A stretch of 64,000 bases of DNA from Chrysogorgia sp. JL179-B06 (Eukaryota > Cnidaria > Anthozoa > Scleralcyonacea > Chrysogorgiidae): the NCBI GenBank assembly GCA_035772405.1, contig JAYKKM010000005.1, positions 1,097,501-1,161,500 on the forward strand, in the 5' to 3' direction. The position numbers and the translations under genes were made by a program. Below are positions 11,101 to 23,445 of this stretch, piece after piece. The stretch's first letter is position 1, and every line of letters begins with the position of its first letter. Under the pieces are notes generated by a model that was given only the letters and a program-made list of their open reading frames with translations, had not been told where the DNA came from and searched no databases.

Positions 11101-12049
11101 CGCTTAAAACATGAGCCTCCGGCTCGGATAAATAGGACAACCTTATCCAGATTGATCGACTATAAATAAATCATACCCGTACTCATTATCGCCCCTGATT
11201 TTAATATACAGAAATGAATTGTTATTTTCATTGCTACTTACTTCATAGTCAGTTTGTTATGTTCCATATAGTTGTTGTGAGAAAATTGTTTATTTTTTTG
11301 GATCGTGAGCGCGCGCAATCCTAGCCTTTCCTGCAAACTGATTGCGGAATTTTACGATACTGATTTTGACCACGGTCACGGAATCCTAAATGCTGAAAAT
11401 TTTTATCGTGATTTTTGCTTCATTATTAACTGGAAAATGGAAAACTAATACAGAATTTGATTGACTAAGCTGGAAATAACTATATTATACAAAAACTAAA
11501 GTATTTTGGTTTGTTTTTCTTTCCTTATCCAAATAATGCAGTTTTACCGAACTAAAGTAACTCAAGTCTTTTACCTTTTATAATAAACAGGCCGTTTTTG
11601 AGACCTCGGGCAAATATTTCTCTATCCGGACCTCCCAGCCGGTAAATAACATATATGTAATTTCAGCATTTTCAGGACCTATTTACACCAGGATCAAACG
11701 GGGACGTTTACACAATGTCGGATAAATGTTCGAAAAAATAAATGTTCGCTGTAATATTTGAAAAGTGCGGTCGTTTCGGTAACTTTTTAGCACAGCTGTC
11801 GGTCCTGAATAACTATCAAAATGGAATCAAATCCGCGTGGTCTTGTGTGGAAGAAAGGTGATAGAATACACTCTGCATTGTTCAAAATACAGTTTTCCCA
11901 TGTTCTGTGAAGATTTACTTTAAGTTGATCTGCTACAAAAAAATCTAAATTATCAAAAAATGCTCCAAATATTGCAGGAAATATAGAGCGCGTGACCCTG
12001 ATATAACGCATGGTTAGAATAAAGATATAAACTTTGAATAATTACCATA
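11101..12049. other. No gene seen
   Basis: AT-rich DNA without recognisable features apart from the inverted end at about 11605-11660. Confidence 0.45.
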
Positions 12050-12483
12050 TATAACGATTGATTTCATGCAAATTCTCATTAATCACCGACGTCATTCCGG
12101 TCTCCGTAGCCTGATCGAGAACGAGCTGACCAATATCACAGCTTGCGTAGAGTAAAATTATTTTATAAAACTGTATAGAACACGGAAATGTTCCCGCCGT
12201 TTTTTTAATTAAAACGAAAGGTCGCTAAGTTTAAAAATGTAAAATTTTGGACACCATGTATTTTTTTGTCGCCCAATTACTCTTGCTCTCACAATTCAGT
12301 CTCATTAACAGCTGAGTGATTTTTGCGTGAGTAAGGAGAATTTTCATGATTTTAATAAATAAACCTTTTACCTATTTTCAAAACGTAATTTTATAAAAGA
12401 AAAAGAACATTTTTCCCGTATTTTCAAGCTCGTGTTCCCGCTACGGTTTCTCGTTCTCCCGAACTTCCACTCGTGTTTCTATA

Positions 12484-13222
12484 CAGTGTGTATAAAAAAA
12501 ACTGAACCGGCATATAATTAACACTGTCCTTTCAAACAACTTACAGTATTGTTTGGGGGTGTTTATATGGAGGAGGGCTAGCCCCAAGCGCGAAAATCCG
12601 TGTCTGAAAGTGGGGGGGGGGGGGGGGATGACTGCATCGTTTGCGGAAAGTCAGAAGGGGATAATCATACATTGGTCAAAAAGTGGGGGGGATACATCCC
12701 CCCCCCCCGTCCCCCCCAGGATTGACGCCCTTGGCTAGCCCTCTTTGCCGAGATCCCGCCTCTCAGTAAAAACATATGTAAAATTTGTTTTCGTTTATAT
12801 GAGAGGAGGGCCTACCGGGATCTCGCCTAGGAGGGCTGGAAATTTTCCATGTAAACGCACTCAACCGCGACAAAGTTGGTCTTCGCCCGTATATTGTAAG
12901 ACAACTCTTTATTTCACAAGTTCTGTTTGTTCATACGAAGGTTTTAAATTGAAAACTTGTGCGGGAAATGGGATTCAGCGGGTTACGTGGGAAAATACAT
13001 GTTGTCAACTCGGTAAACAAGTCAGCCCTAGAATATTCCCATGTAAACACGAGGTGAAATTCATCCCTTTACTAGGGCCAGCCCTACCGAGAGGGCTACC
13101 CTCTTTCATGTAAACACCCCCTTAGTGGTGATGATATTCTTCGAGTTTGGAACACGAGACTCTTAACTCCTTTGACCATAATGCCCTGAGACAATACTAA
13201 TTAATTTTATGCCGGTTCAGTT
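12484..13222. mobile_element. Tc1/mariner-like element, right end eroded
   Basis: The left end CAGTGTGTATAAAAAAAACT follows TA and matches the family seen complete at 24453-24704. The right side carries the inner part of the inverted end (TTTATGCCGGTTCAGTTTTA) but lacks the outermost bases. A third left end lies at 26958. Confidence 0.6.
12555..13121. mobile_element. Harbinger-like MITE
   Basis: Inverted ends GGGGGTGTTTATATGGAGGA and the complement of GGGGGTGTTTACATGAAAGA, followed by blocks like GGGCTAGCCC and GGGCTGGCCC. This resembles the layout of the element at 1747-2785. A fragment with runs of 16 G and 13 C (about 12600-12735) has landed inside it. Confidence 0.65.
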
Positions 13223-13410
13223 TTATAAAATAATTTTACTCTACGCACGCGCTGGGATTGGTCAGATCGCCCGTCTCGATGAGGCAACGGAGACTGGAAT
13301 GACGTCAGTAACTAATGAAAATTCACAATTAAATCAAAAGCGTTGTATATCGTAATTATTCAAAGTATAAGTATAATTGTTTCTGAATTATTTTATAAAA
13401 ATAATAAAAT

Positions 13411-13702
13411 ACGTTTGCCCGGGTCTCTATAATGTTATCGAAACCCGAGTGACGTAATAAAAACACGAGAGAAGTGTAGGGAGAAGCACGAGCCGCCGAG
13501 GCGAGTGCTTTCCCAACTTCTCGAGTGTTTTTATTACTTCACGAGGATTTCGATCAAATTATACAATTATTTTATAAAACGTTATCGAAACTCTCGTGAA
13601 GTAATAAAAATACTCGAGAAGTTGGGAAAGCACTCTCCTCGGCGGCTCGTGCTTCTCCCTACACTTCTCTCGTGTTTTTAGAGACCCGGGCAAACGTATT
13701 CT
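13411..13702. mobile_element. Fold-back element, about 130-bp arms
   Basis: An inverted repeat with outer ends ACGTTTGCCCGGGTCTCT and AGAGACCCGGGCAAACGT. The arms contain AAGCACGAGCCGCCGAGG and CTCGTGAAGTAATAAAAA. The spacer of about 30 bp is AT-rich. No coding capacity. Confidence 0.85.
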
Positions 13703-14431
13703 ATTATTTCAATGGAAACACAGAAAATTTTTTCTATTTCTTAAATGATAGAACATCGACACAAAGCTCAATATTACAGGTTATTGCTGCGCAGCACACT
13801 AATCTGCTGTGTCTCGTGTCCAGACTTCTTTAGATCGACTTTAAATTACGCTCGATTTTTTCAATCATGAATGTCCACAGATTTATGACGTTTTATGACG
13901 TAACTCGTAAATCGCCGGATACGGAAACTATCCGAATCAAATGTTCGAAACCAACCTTGGGATTTTATCCCAAGATCTTGGGATAATTTTTTGAAGGAGT
14001 TGGGATTTTTTGGGAATTTTTTCGCAGGGATTCGACCTTGGGATTTATTATAACGAATGTTTTCGATTTATTTCGATTTGACAAAAAAAGAAAAATTAAA
14101 TTACAAACGTACAAATACCACACATAAATACTTTAAAGTGCCAGGAACCAACAACAGGGTTAAACCCCAATAACAGTGGCCCGATGCGCTCCGTACGATG
14201 ATGTATCACGAACATCAAGGCATGTTCGATATATCGCTTTAAAAAAATAATAAGTAAGGTAGCACAATAACGTTTACGTATATTGCAGACAGATAAATTA
14301 TCTTTGTTTTATGGTATAGGAGAGTTTGTAAGGTTGATTATTTGTCAAGAAAACGTTGGACGTATTCGGGTTAAATCATATACGATGCTGTTTTTGAAGA
14401 TGGCGGCCAAATTATATTTATTATAGCCACT
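13703..14431. other. No gene seen
   Basis: AT-rich DNA with a locally repeated word TTGGGATTTT/CTTGGGAT (about 13960-14045). No assignable feature. Confidence 0.45.
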
Positions 14432-17400
14432 ATGTTAGCCACTATGCTAGCCACTATGTTAGCCACTATGCTAGCCACTATGTTAGTCACTATGTTAGTC
14501 ACTATGTTAGCCACTATGCTAGCCACTATGCTAGCCACTATGCTAGCCACTATGCTAGTCACTATGTTAGCCACTATGCTAGCCACTATGCTAGCCACTA
14601 TGCTAGCCACTATGTTAGTCACTATGTTAGCCACTATCTTAGCCACTATGCTAGCCACTATGCTAGCCACTATGTTAGTCACTATGTTAGCCACTATGTT
14701 AGTCACTATGTTAGCCACTATGTTAGTCACTATGTTAGCCACTATGCTAGCCACTATGTTAGCCACTATGCTAGCCACTATGTTAGTCACTATGTTAGCC
14801 ACTATGTTAGTCACTATGTTAGCCACTATGCTAGCCACTATGTTAGCCACTATGCTAGCCACTATGCTAGCCACTATGTTAGCCACTATGTTAGCCACTA
14901 TGCTAGCCACTATGTTAGTCACTATGTTAGCCACTATGTTAGCCACTATGCTAGCCACTATGCTAGCCACTATGCTAGCCACTATGTTAGTCACTATGTT
15001 AGCCACTATGTTAGTCACTATGTTAGCCACTATGTTAGTCACTATGTTAGCCACTATGCTAGCCACTATGTTAGCCACTATGCTAGCCACTATGTTAGTC
15101 ACTATGTTAGCCACTATGTTAGTCACTATGTTAGCCACTATGCTAGCCACTATGTTAGCCACTATGCTAGCCACTATGCTAGCCACTATGCTAGCCACTA
15201 TGTTAGCCACTATGCTAGCCACTATGTTAGTCACTATGTTAGCCACTATGTTAGTCACTATGTTAGCCACTATGCTAGCCACTATGTTAGCCACTATGCT
15301 AGCCACTATGCTAGCCACTATGCTAGCCACTATGTTAGCCACTATGTTAGCCACTATGCTAGCCACTATGTTAGTCACTATGTTAGCCACTATGTTAGCC
15401 ACTATGCTAGCCACTATGCTAGCCACTATGCTAGCCACTATGCTAGCCACTATGCTAGCCACTATGCTAGCCACTATGCTAGCCACTATGCTAGCCACTA
15501 TGCTAGCCACTATGCTAGCCACTATGCTAGCCACTATGCTAGCCACTATGCTAGTCACTATGCTAGCCACTATGCTAGCCACTATGTTAGCCACTATGCT
15601 AGCCACTATGCTAGCCACTATGCTAGCCACTATGCTAGCCCACTATGCTAGCCACTATGCTAGCCACTATGCTAGCCACTATGCTAGTCACTATGCTAGC
15701 CACTATGCTAGCCACTATGTTAGCCACTATGCTAGCCACTATGCTAGCCACTATGCTAGCCACTATGTTAGCCACTATGCTAGCCACTATGCTAGCCACT
15801 ATCCTAGCCACTATGCTAGCCACTATGTTAGCCACTATGCTAGCCACTATGTTAGTCACTATGTTAGCCACTATGTTAGCCACTATGCTAGCCACTATGT
15901 TAGTCACTATGTTAGCCACTATGCTAGCCACTATGCTAGCCACTATGTTAGTCACTATGTTAGCCACTATGCTAGCCACTATGCTAGCCACTATGTTAGT
16001 CACTATGCTAGCCACTATGTTAGTCACTATGTTAGCCACTATGTTAGCCACTATGCTAGCCACTATGCTAGCCACTATGCTAGCCACTATGCTAGCCACT
16101 ATGCTAGCCACTATGCTAGCCACTATGCTAGCCACTATGTTAGTCACTATGTTAGCCACTATGCTAGCCACTATGCTAGCCACTATGTTAGTCACTATGC
16201 TAGCCACTATGTTAGTCACTATGTTAGCCACTATGTTAGCCACTATGCTAGCCACTATGCTAGCCACTATGCTAGCCACTATGCTAGCCACTATGCTAGC
16301 CACTATGCTAGCCACTATGCTAGCCACTATGCTAGCCACTATGCTAGCCACTATGCTAGCCACTATGCTAGCCACTATGCTAGTCACTATGCTAGCCACT
16401 ATGCTAGCCACTATGCTAGCCACTATGTTAGCCACTATGCTAGCCACTATGCTAGCCACTATGCTAGCCACTATGCTAGCCACTATGCTAGCCACTATGC
16501 TAGCCACTATGCTAGCCACTATGCTAGCCACTATGCTAGCCACTATGCTAGCCACTATGCTAGCCACTATGCTAGTCACTATGCTAGCCACTATGCTAGC
16601 CACTATGCTAGCCACTATGCTAGCCACTATGTTAGCCACTATGCTAGCCACTATGCTAGCCACTATGCTAGCCACTATGCTAGCCACTATGCTAGCCACT
16701 ATGCTAGCCACTATGCTAGCCACTATGCTAGCCACTATGCTAGCCACTATGCTAGCCACTATGCTAGTCACTATGCTAGCCACTATGCTAGCCACTATGC
16801 TAGCCACTATGTTAGCCACTATGCTAGCCACTATGCTAGCCACTATGCTAGCCACTATGCTAGCCACTATGCTAGCCACTATGCTAGCCACTATGCTAGC
16901 CACTATGCTAGCCACTATGCTAGCCACTATGCTAGCCACTATGCTAGCCACTATGCTAGCCACTATGCTAGCCACTATGCTAGTCACTATGCTAGCCACT
17001 ATGCTAGCCACTATGTTAGCCACTATGCTAGCCACTATGCTAGCCACTATGCTAGCCACTATGCTAGCCACTATGCTAGTCACTATGCTAGCCACTATGC
17101 TAGCCACTATGTTAGCCACTATGCTAGCCACTATGCTAGCCACTATGCTAGCCACTATGTTAGCCACTATGCTAGCCACTATGCTAGCCACTATCCTAGC
17201 CACTATGCTAGCCACTATGTTAGCCACTATGCTAGCCACTATGTTAGTCACTATGTTAGCCACTATGTTAGCCACTATGCTAGCCACTATGTTAGTCACT
17301 ATGTTAGCCACTATGCTAGCCACTATGCTAGCCACTATGTTAGTCACTATGTTAGCCACTATGCTAGCCACTATGCTAGCCACTATGTTAGTCACTATGC

Positions 17401-20400
17401 TAGCCACTATGTTAGTCACTATGTTAGCCACTATGTTAGCCACTATGCTAGCCACTATGCTAGCCACTATGCTAGCCACTATGCTAGCCACTATGCTAGC
17501 CACTATGCTAGCCACTATGCTAGCCACTATGTTAGTCACTATGTTAGCCACTATGCTAGCCACTATGCTAGCCACTATGTTAGTCACTATGCTAGCCACT
17601 ATGTTAGTCACTATGTTAGCCACTATGTTAGCCACTATGCTAGCCACTATGCTAGCCACTATGCTAGCCACTATGCTAGCCACTATGCTAGCCACTATGC
17701 TAGCCACTATGCTAGCCACTATGCTAGCCACTATGCTAGCCACTATGCTAGCCACTATGCTAGCCACTATGCTAGTCACTATGCTAGCCACTATGCTAGC
17801 CACTATGCTAGCCACTATGTTAGCCACTATGCTAGCCACTATGCTAGCCACTATGCTAGCCACTATGCTAGCCACTATGCTAGCCACTATGCTAGCCACT
17901 ATGCTAGCCACTATGCTAGCCACTATGCTAGCCACTATGCTAGCCACTATGCTAGCCACTATGCTAGCCACTATGCTAGTCACTATGCTAGCCACTATGC
18001 TAGCCACTATGCTAGCCACTATGCTAGCCACTATGCTAGCCACTATGTTAGCCACTATGCTAGCCACTATGCTAGCCACTATGTTAGCCACTATGCTAGC
18101 CACTATGTTAGTCACTATGTTAGCCACTATGTTAGCCACTATGCTAGCCACTATGTTAGTCACTATGTTAGCCACTATGCTAGCCACTATGCTAGCCACT
18201 ATGTTAGTCACTATGTTAGCCACTATGCTAGCCACTATGCTAGCCACTATGTTAGCCACTATGTTAGCCACTATGCTAGCCACTATGTTAGTCACTATGT
18301 TAGCCACTATGTTAGCCACTATGTTAGCCACTATGTTAGCCACTATGTTAGTCACTATGCTAGCCACTATGTTAGTCACTATGCTAGCCACTATGTTAGC
18401 CACTATGTTAGTCACTATGTTAGCCACTATGCTAGCCACTATGCTAGCCACTATGTTAGCCACTATGTTAGCCACTATGCTAGCCACTATGTTAGCCACT
18501 ATGTTAGCCACTATGTTAGCCACTATGTTAGTCACTATGTTAGTCACTATGTTAGTCACTATGTTAGCCACTATGTTAGCCACTATGTTAGTCACTATGT
18601 TAGTCACTATGTTAGTCACTATGTTAGTCACTATGTTAGCCACTATGTTAGTCACTATGTTAGTCACTATGTTAGTCACTATGTTAGTCACTATGTTAGC
18701 CACTATGTTAGCCACTATGCTAGCCACTATGTTAGTCACTATGTTAGTCACTATGTTAGCCACTATGTTAGCCACTATGCTAGCCACTATGCTAGCCACT
18801 ATGCTAGCCACTATGTTAGCCACTATGTTAGCCACTATGCTAGCCACTATGTTAGTCACTATGCTAGCCACTATGCTAGCCACTATGCTAGCCACTATGT
18901 TAGTCACTATGCTAGCCACTATGTTAGTCACTATGTTAGCCACTATGTTAGCCACTATGCTAGCCACTATGCTAGCCACTATGCTAGCCACTATGCTAGC
19001 CACTATGCTAGCCACTATGCTAGCCACTATGCTAGCCACTATGCTAGCCACTATGTTAGTCACTATGTTAGCCACTATGCTAGCCACTATGCTAGCCACT
19101 ATGTTAGTCACTATGCTAGCCACTATGTTAGTCACTATGTTAGCCACTATGTTAGCCACTATGCTATGCTAGCCACTATGCTAGCCACTATGCTAGCCAC
19201 TATGCTAGCCACTATGCTAGTCACTATGCTAGCCACTATGCTAGCCACTATGCTAGCCACTATGTTAGCCACTATGCTAGCCACTATGCTAGCCACTATG
19301 CTAGCCACTATGCTAGCCACTATGCTAGCCACTATGCTAGCCACTATGCTAGCCACTATGCTAGCCACTATGCTAGCCACTATGCTAGCCACTATGCTAG
19401 CCACTATGCTAGCCACTATGCTAGTCACTATGCTAGCCACTATGCTAGCCACTATGCTAGCCACTATGTTAGCCACTATGCTAGCCACTATGCTAGCCAC
19501 TATGCTAGTCACTATGCTAGCCACTATGTTAGCCACTATGCTAGCCACTATGCTAGCCACTATGTTAGCCACTATGCTAGCCACTATGTTAGTCACTATG
19601 TTAGCCACTATGTTAGCCACTATGCTAGCCACTATGTTAGTCACTATGTTAGCCACTATGCTAGCCACTATGCTAGCCACTATGTTAGTCACTATGTTAG
19701 CCACTATGCTAGCCACTATGTTAGCCACTATGTTAGCCACTATGCTAGCCACTATGTTAGTCACTATGTTAGCCACTATGTTAGCCACTATGTTAGCCAC
19801 TATGCTAGCCACTATGCTAGCCACTATGCTAGCCACTATGTTAGCCACTATGCTAGCCACTATGTTAGCCACTATGTTAGCCACTATGTTAGCCACTATG
19901 TTAGCCACTATGCTAGCCACTATGTTAGCCACTATGTTAGTCACTATGCTAGCCACTATGCTAGCCACTATGCTAGCCACTATGCTAGCCACTATGCTAG
20001 CCACTATGCTAGCCACTATGTTAGCCACTATGTTAGCCACTATGCTAGCCACTATGCTAGCCACTATGCTAGCCACTATGTTAGCCACTATGCTAGCCAC
20101 TATGTTAGCCACTATGTTAGCCACTATGCTAGCCACTATGCTAGCCACTATGTTAGTCACTATGTTAGTCACTATGTTAGCCACTATGTTAGCCACTATG
20201 TTAGCCACTATGCTAGCCACTATGTTAGCCACTATGTTAGTCACTATGTTAGCCACTATGCTAGCCACTATGCTAGCCACTATGCTAGCCACTATGTTAG
20301 CCACTATGCTAGCCACTATGCTAGCCACTATGCTAGCCACTATGCTAGCCACTATGCTAGCCACTATGCTAGCCACTATGCTAGCCACTATGCTAGCCAC

Positions 20401-20520
20401 TATGCTAGCCACTATGCTAGCCACTATGCTAGCCACTATGCTAGCCACTATGCTAGCCACTATGCTAGCCACTATGCTAGCCACTATGCTAGCCACTATG
20501 CTAGCCACTATGTTGGCCTA
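14432..20520 (+). repeat. 6.1-kb array of a 12-bp repeat (GCTAGCCACTAT and variants)
   Basis: About 500 tandem units of 12 bp. Almost every unit is one of four forms: G(C/T)TAG(C/T)CACTAT. Rare variants include ACTATCTT near 14637 and ACTATCCT near 15803 and 17195. The array runs without interruption except for one inserted C near 15640 and a short loss near 19165. Because 12 is a multiple of 3 and three of the six frames lack a stop, open frames of up to 6 kb appear on both strands (MLAT, SHYA and SIVA peptides); these are a consequence of the repeat. The order of variants is reused over long distances: the stretch after the CCT variant at 15803 is the same as after 17195, a spacing of 1392 bp (116 units), showing block duplication. 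Confidence 0.97.
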
Positions 20521-20590
20521 GCCACTATGCTCATTCCTTACATCGCTGGGATAAGAAATAAGAAAATAAATTTTCAGAACATGCTTATAA

Positions 20591-20906
20591 AGGTGCAGTA
20601 CAGTCTGTTCTGCACATGTGTGATATTTCAAACGTTGCGGACCCCATATATCAACAAACTTTAACGGAAAAGATTTGCCACAGTTCGAAAGCGAGTATTC
20701 GTCAAAGGTGGCGAAGGCGCGAGTGGTAGTTTGATATATTATCCACAATTAGGAACAGAACATCTTATAACACGCTTTTTAGGCGGAAAAGCTCAAGCGT
20801 GTGAAAAAAATCCGCAATACTTCATGTTCAATGTTTATATAATGCAATGTAAACAAACGATGTAAACAGAAACGTGGACATGCGCAGAACGGACTGGACG
20901 GCACCT
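20591..20906. mobile_element. Second copy of the TTAA MITE
   Basis: About 316 bp, homologous over its length to 7716-8013 (shared GGCGGAAAAGCTCAAGCGTG and GCAATACTTCATGTTCAATG). The right flank is TTAA; the left flank reads ATAA, one change from the target. It carries an extra stretch around 20680-20705. Confidence 0.8.
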
Positions 20907-20927
20907 TTAAAGGTTACGTTTACACAC

Positions 20928-21175
20928 TGCGATTAATATAACTCTTATGTTCTAGTATAGAACCCGTCAAGGACCAACTGAGTTCGATAATAATGACGAA
21001 CGAACGCGATTTAGTTTTATATAATCTTTTTAATAATTTTCCGTTTCCTGTCTCAACAACAACATGTCATGCGGTCTAAAAATATTCCCGCATCTCCCCC
21101 CGGAGGGTGACGTAATGTACCGGGGGGTAAGCATGCGAATTAATAACACATTTTTAATGTACTGTCCGCGCAACA
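20928..21175 (-). repeat. Probable 3' LTR of the BEL/Pao element
   Basis: Read on the minus strand, a purine-rich tract (GAGAGGGGGG) just downstream of the integrase reading frame is followed by TGTTGCGCGG, a canonical LTR start. The other end is uncertain; a terminal CA is possible at about 20928. No matching 5' LTR is present in the window. Confidence 0.55.
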
Positions 21176-21210
21176 CCCCCCTCTCAAATGAATCTTCATT
21201 TGTTAAGGTT

Positions 21211-22593
21211 CTACTTTTCACTCTGATCCCCGTTGTACTCTAATGGGCATAGTCGATGTACTGGTCGTGTATACGTGTTTTTTCCTACTTGAACTTTCAC
21301 CACTCGAACTAGTTTGTCGGCACCCTTATGCACCTCGATAATGCGACCAAGTGGCCATTCTCCTCGTTTAGCATTCGGTTCCACAAGTAATACCACATCG
21401 CCTTCTGACAATTCCCGCCTTGGTTGAAACCATTTTCCTCTAACGTTAAGACTTGGCAAGAACTCTCTGCGCCATCTCTTCCAGAACTGTCCAATCAGTT
21501 GCTGAATCCGACGCCATCGTTGCTTTGGATTGACTACTTCCTCTTCGCCTAGAGCTTCGAGTGAAAATTGTCCTCCTAACTGGCTGACCAGGAAGTGGTT
21601 TGGTGTAAGAGGAGTCATGTCCTGGTGGCTTGAACTGACGTATGCAATTCATGGTCTCGAGTTCAATAATCCTTCAACGCTGCATATGGCCGTATGCAAT
21701 TCCTCGTCCGTGATTTCGGCATCTCCGAAGATCGCTTTCATGGCTTTTTTGGCACTTTTTATCATACTTTCGAAAACTCCTCCGAAATATGGAGCCGACG
21801 GAGGGTTAAACTTCCATTCTATTACTTGGTGTCGAGTCGTTTCATTAATTATCTTCTCTTGATCGAAGGCTTGGACCAACTGGCATATCTCCTTTTGCGC
21901 TGCGACAAAATTCGTCCCGTTGTCTGATATTATGTACGACGGCGTCCCCTTCCTTGAGGTCATATACAAATAAAGGCATTTATAAACGACTCCATCGAAT
22001 AGGCCATTTCTAGGTGAACCGCCCGAGTGGCCAGGCACGTAAAAAGGCACAAGTACCTTTTCAATCTAGATTTTCCCCGTCCTTGTTTAGTGATGAATGG
22101 TCCGCCATAGTCCGTTCCAACTCTATCGAAGGCTCTCAAGGTAATGCAATTCTTGACACGGGAAGAGGGCCATCATTTGGTCAGTCGGTTTCGCACTAAA
22201 TCGTCGTCGGCATTCACGACAAGCCTCTACCATGGTCCTAACTGCTCGTCTTCCTTTCAGAATGCAGAACCGTGAACGAAGTTCTGTGAGGAGGTGTTCC
22301 GTTCCAGTGCCATGTCCAAGTTTCTGGTGGACGTCTACCATTATCAGCTGAGTAATAGGACGATCTTTAGGGAGAATGATAGGATGTCTTATACTGTAAG
22401 GGAGCTCTTCGGCAAGGCGGAGACGTCCATCTACCCTTAACAGTCCATTGGTATCCACTTGCGGAGAAAATCGTTGCAATCTTTTCTCCTTCTCTTTGTC
22501 CGGAAAGCATTCGGCTTGTGCTCGTCTCAACCAGAACGTTTCAGCATCGGTGAGCTCTTCTTGCTGGAGAGTGTTTCTCTTTTCCCTTGACAA
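21211..22593 (-). pseudogene. BEL/Pao integrase and C-terminal domain, broken
   Basis: The first part holds a zinc-binding region: RLRLAEELPYSIRHPIILPK, then the histidine and cysteine pairs of HQKLGHGTGTEHLL and VEACRECRR. The catalytic core is in another frame and shows SDNGTNFVAAQKEI (second aspartate) and WKFNPPSAPYFGGVFESMIK (glutamate region). The C-terminal domain starts at MTPLTPNHFLVSQLGGQF and continues through FWKRWRREFL to WPLGRIIEVHKGADKLVRVV, the DUF5641-like end typical of BEL/Pao. Frameshifts near 22130 and 21640 separate the three pieces. The integrase would insert the DNA copy into chromosomes. Confidence 0.88.
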
Positions 22594-23445
22594 ATTTGGT
22601 GATTTGCAGTTCTTTATGAAACGCTTTTAGCTTTATCCAGGCGGTAACGCGAAGCAAACGTCTCAACGATGAATATCGTTTGGGTTCGAGTCGTTCTTCT
22701 TCTTCGGTAGCATTCGTTTCTTTGGTCATGTGGGTCTGTGTCTTCTTCTCCTTTCGGCTGGCCACGGTATCTCTCGCTGGATTATTCGGCAATTTTTCCG
22801 GCCATAATGACTCATCAGCCATTAGAAGCTCGGGTCCTTCTGACCAAACACTGCTGATGGCTAACTGGCTGGCTGATAGTCCACTGGTGGACAGGTCTGC
22901 TGGGTTCATCCCCCCAGGAATATGTCTCCATTGGTTCGGATTGGAGTTCCTCTGTATCTCACCAATCCTTTTTGCCACGAATGGTTTAAATATGCGAATC
23001 TGGCTACGTATCCAGTACAATACGTTCGTTGAATCCGACCAATAAGTAGTTTCTTGAACGGACAGTACCTTTTCGAGGCTCTTTGCTAGGCGGCTAGCGA
23101 GGATTGCTCCCATAAGCTAGACGAGGTATGGTGACAGATTTTACAGGGGACACGCGAGTTTTTGAGACGATAAAAAAAAGCATCAGAAAACAGGTGTAAC
23201 TGCGACTCGATTGGGGCTGGAAGACACAGACAACGAGGAACGCTGAAGGCTGATATATCTTTTAACTCGTGGTTCCAAGTATCCCACTTTGCGCGAAGGT
23301 CGTCATGTAGAATATCATCCCATTCCAGGCCCGCTGCCCATATCTCTTGCATTAAAACTCTGGCCCTCATGGTAAACGGTGACAGCAACTGCAGTGGGTC
23401 AAATAACGAGGCAATAACGCTCATCACGTTTCTCTTCGTTGGCAC
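22541..23445 (-). pseudogene. BEL/Pao RNase H region, broken
   Basis: The leading part reads MSVIASLFDPLQLLSPFTMR, a stretch conserved at the RT-RNase H junction of BEL/Pao proteins, followed by RVLMQEIWAAGLEWDD. After a frameshift near 23110 come TTYWSDSTNVLYWIRSQ (the DST of the RNase H active site) and WRHIPGGMNPADLSTSGLSA (the conserved NPAD). The segment ends where the integrase N-terminal region begins. The role is removal of the RNA strand during reverse transcription. Confidence 0.85.

Larger units (their letters stand above)
9340..11660. mobile_element. Candidate DNA element bounded by inverted ends, with later insertions
   Basis: The left end, about 9340-9395, reads TATGTTATTTACCG..TGGGAGGTCCG. 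The right end, about 11605-11660, is its inverted counterpart (CGGACCTCCCAGCCGGTAAA). Both carry AAATATTT just inside. The interior holds a G-run, a LINE tail and a SINE rather than transposase, so either the element collected later insertions or two separate copies face each other. No clear target duplication was found. Confidence 0.5.
12050..13345. mobile_element. Outer inverted-repeat element holding nested insertions
   Basis: About 130 bp at 12050-12175 recurs inverted at 13206-13345. Shared pieces include TTTTATAAAATAATTTTACT, CTCTACGCA, ATTGGTCAG and GGAATGACGTC. A Tc1-like element (12484-13222), a Harbinger-like MITE (12555-13121) and a G/C-homopolymer fragment lie one inside the other between the arms. 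Confidence 0.65.

Noticed and set aside
14432..20521. A 2029-codon open frame (and minus-strand frames of 419, 1174 and 449 codons)
   Set aside because: Produced by a 12-bp repeat with no stop in three frames. The peptide changes register from MLAT to SHYA and back at the phase slips, showing no constraint on a protein.
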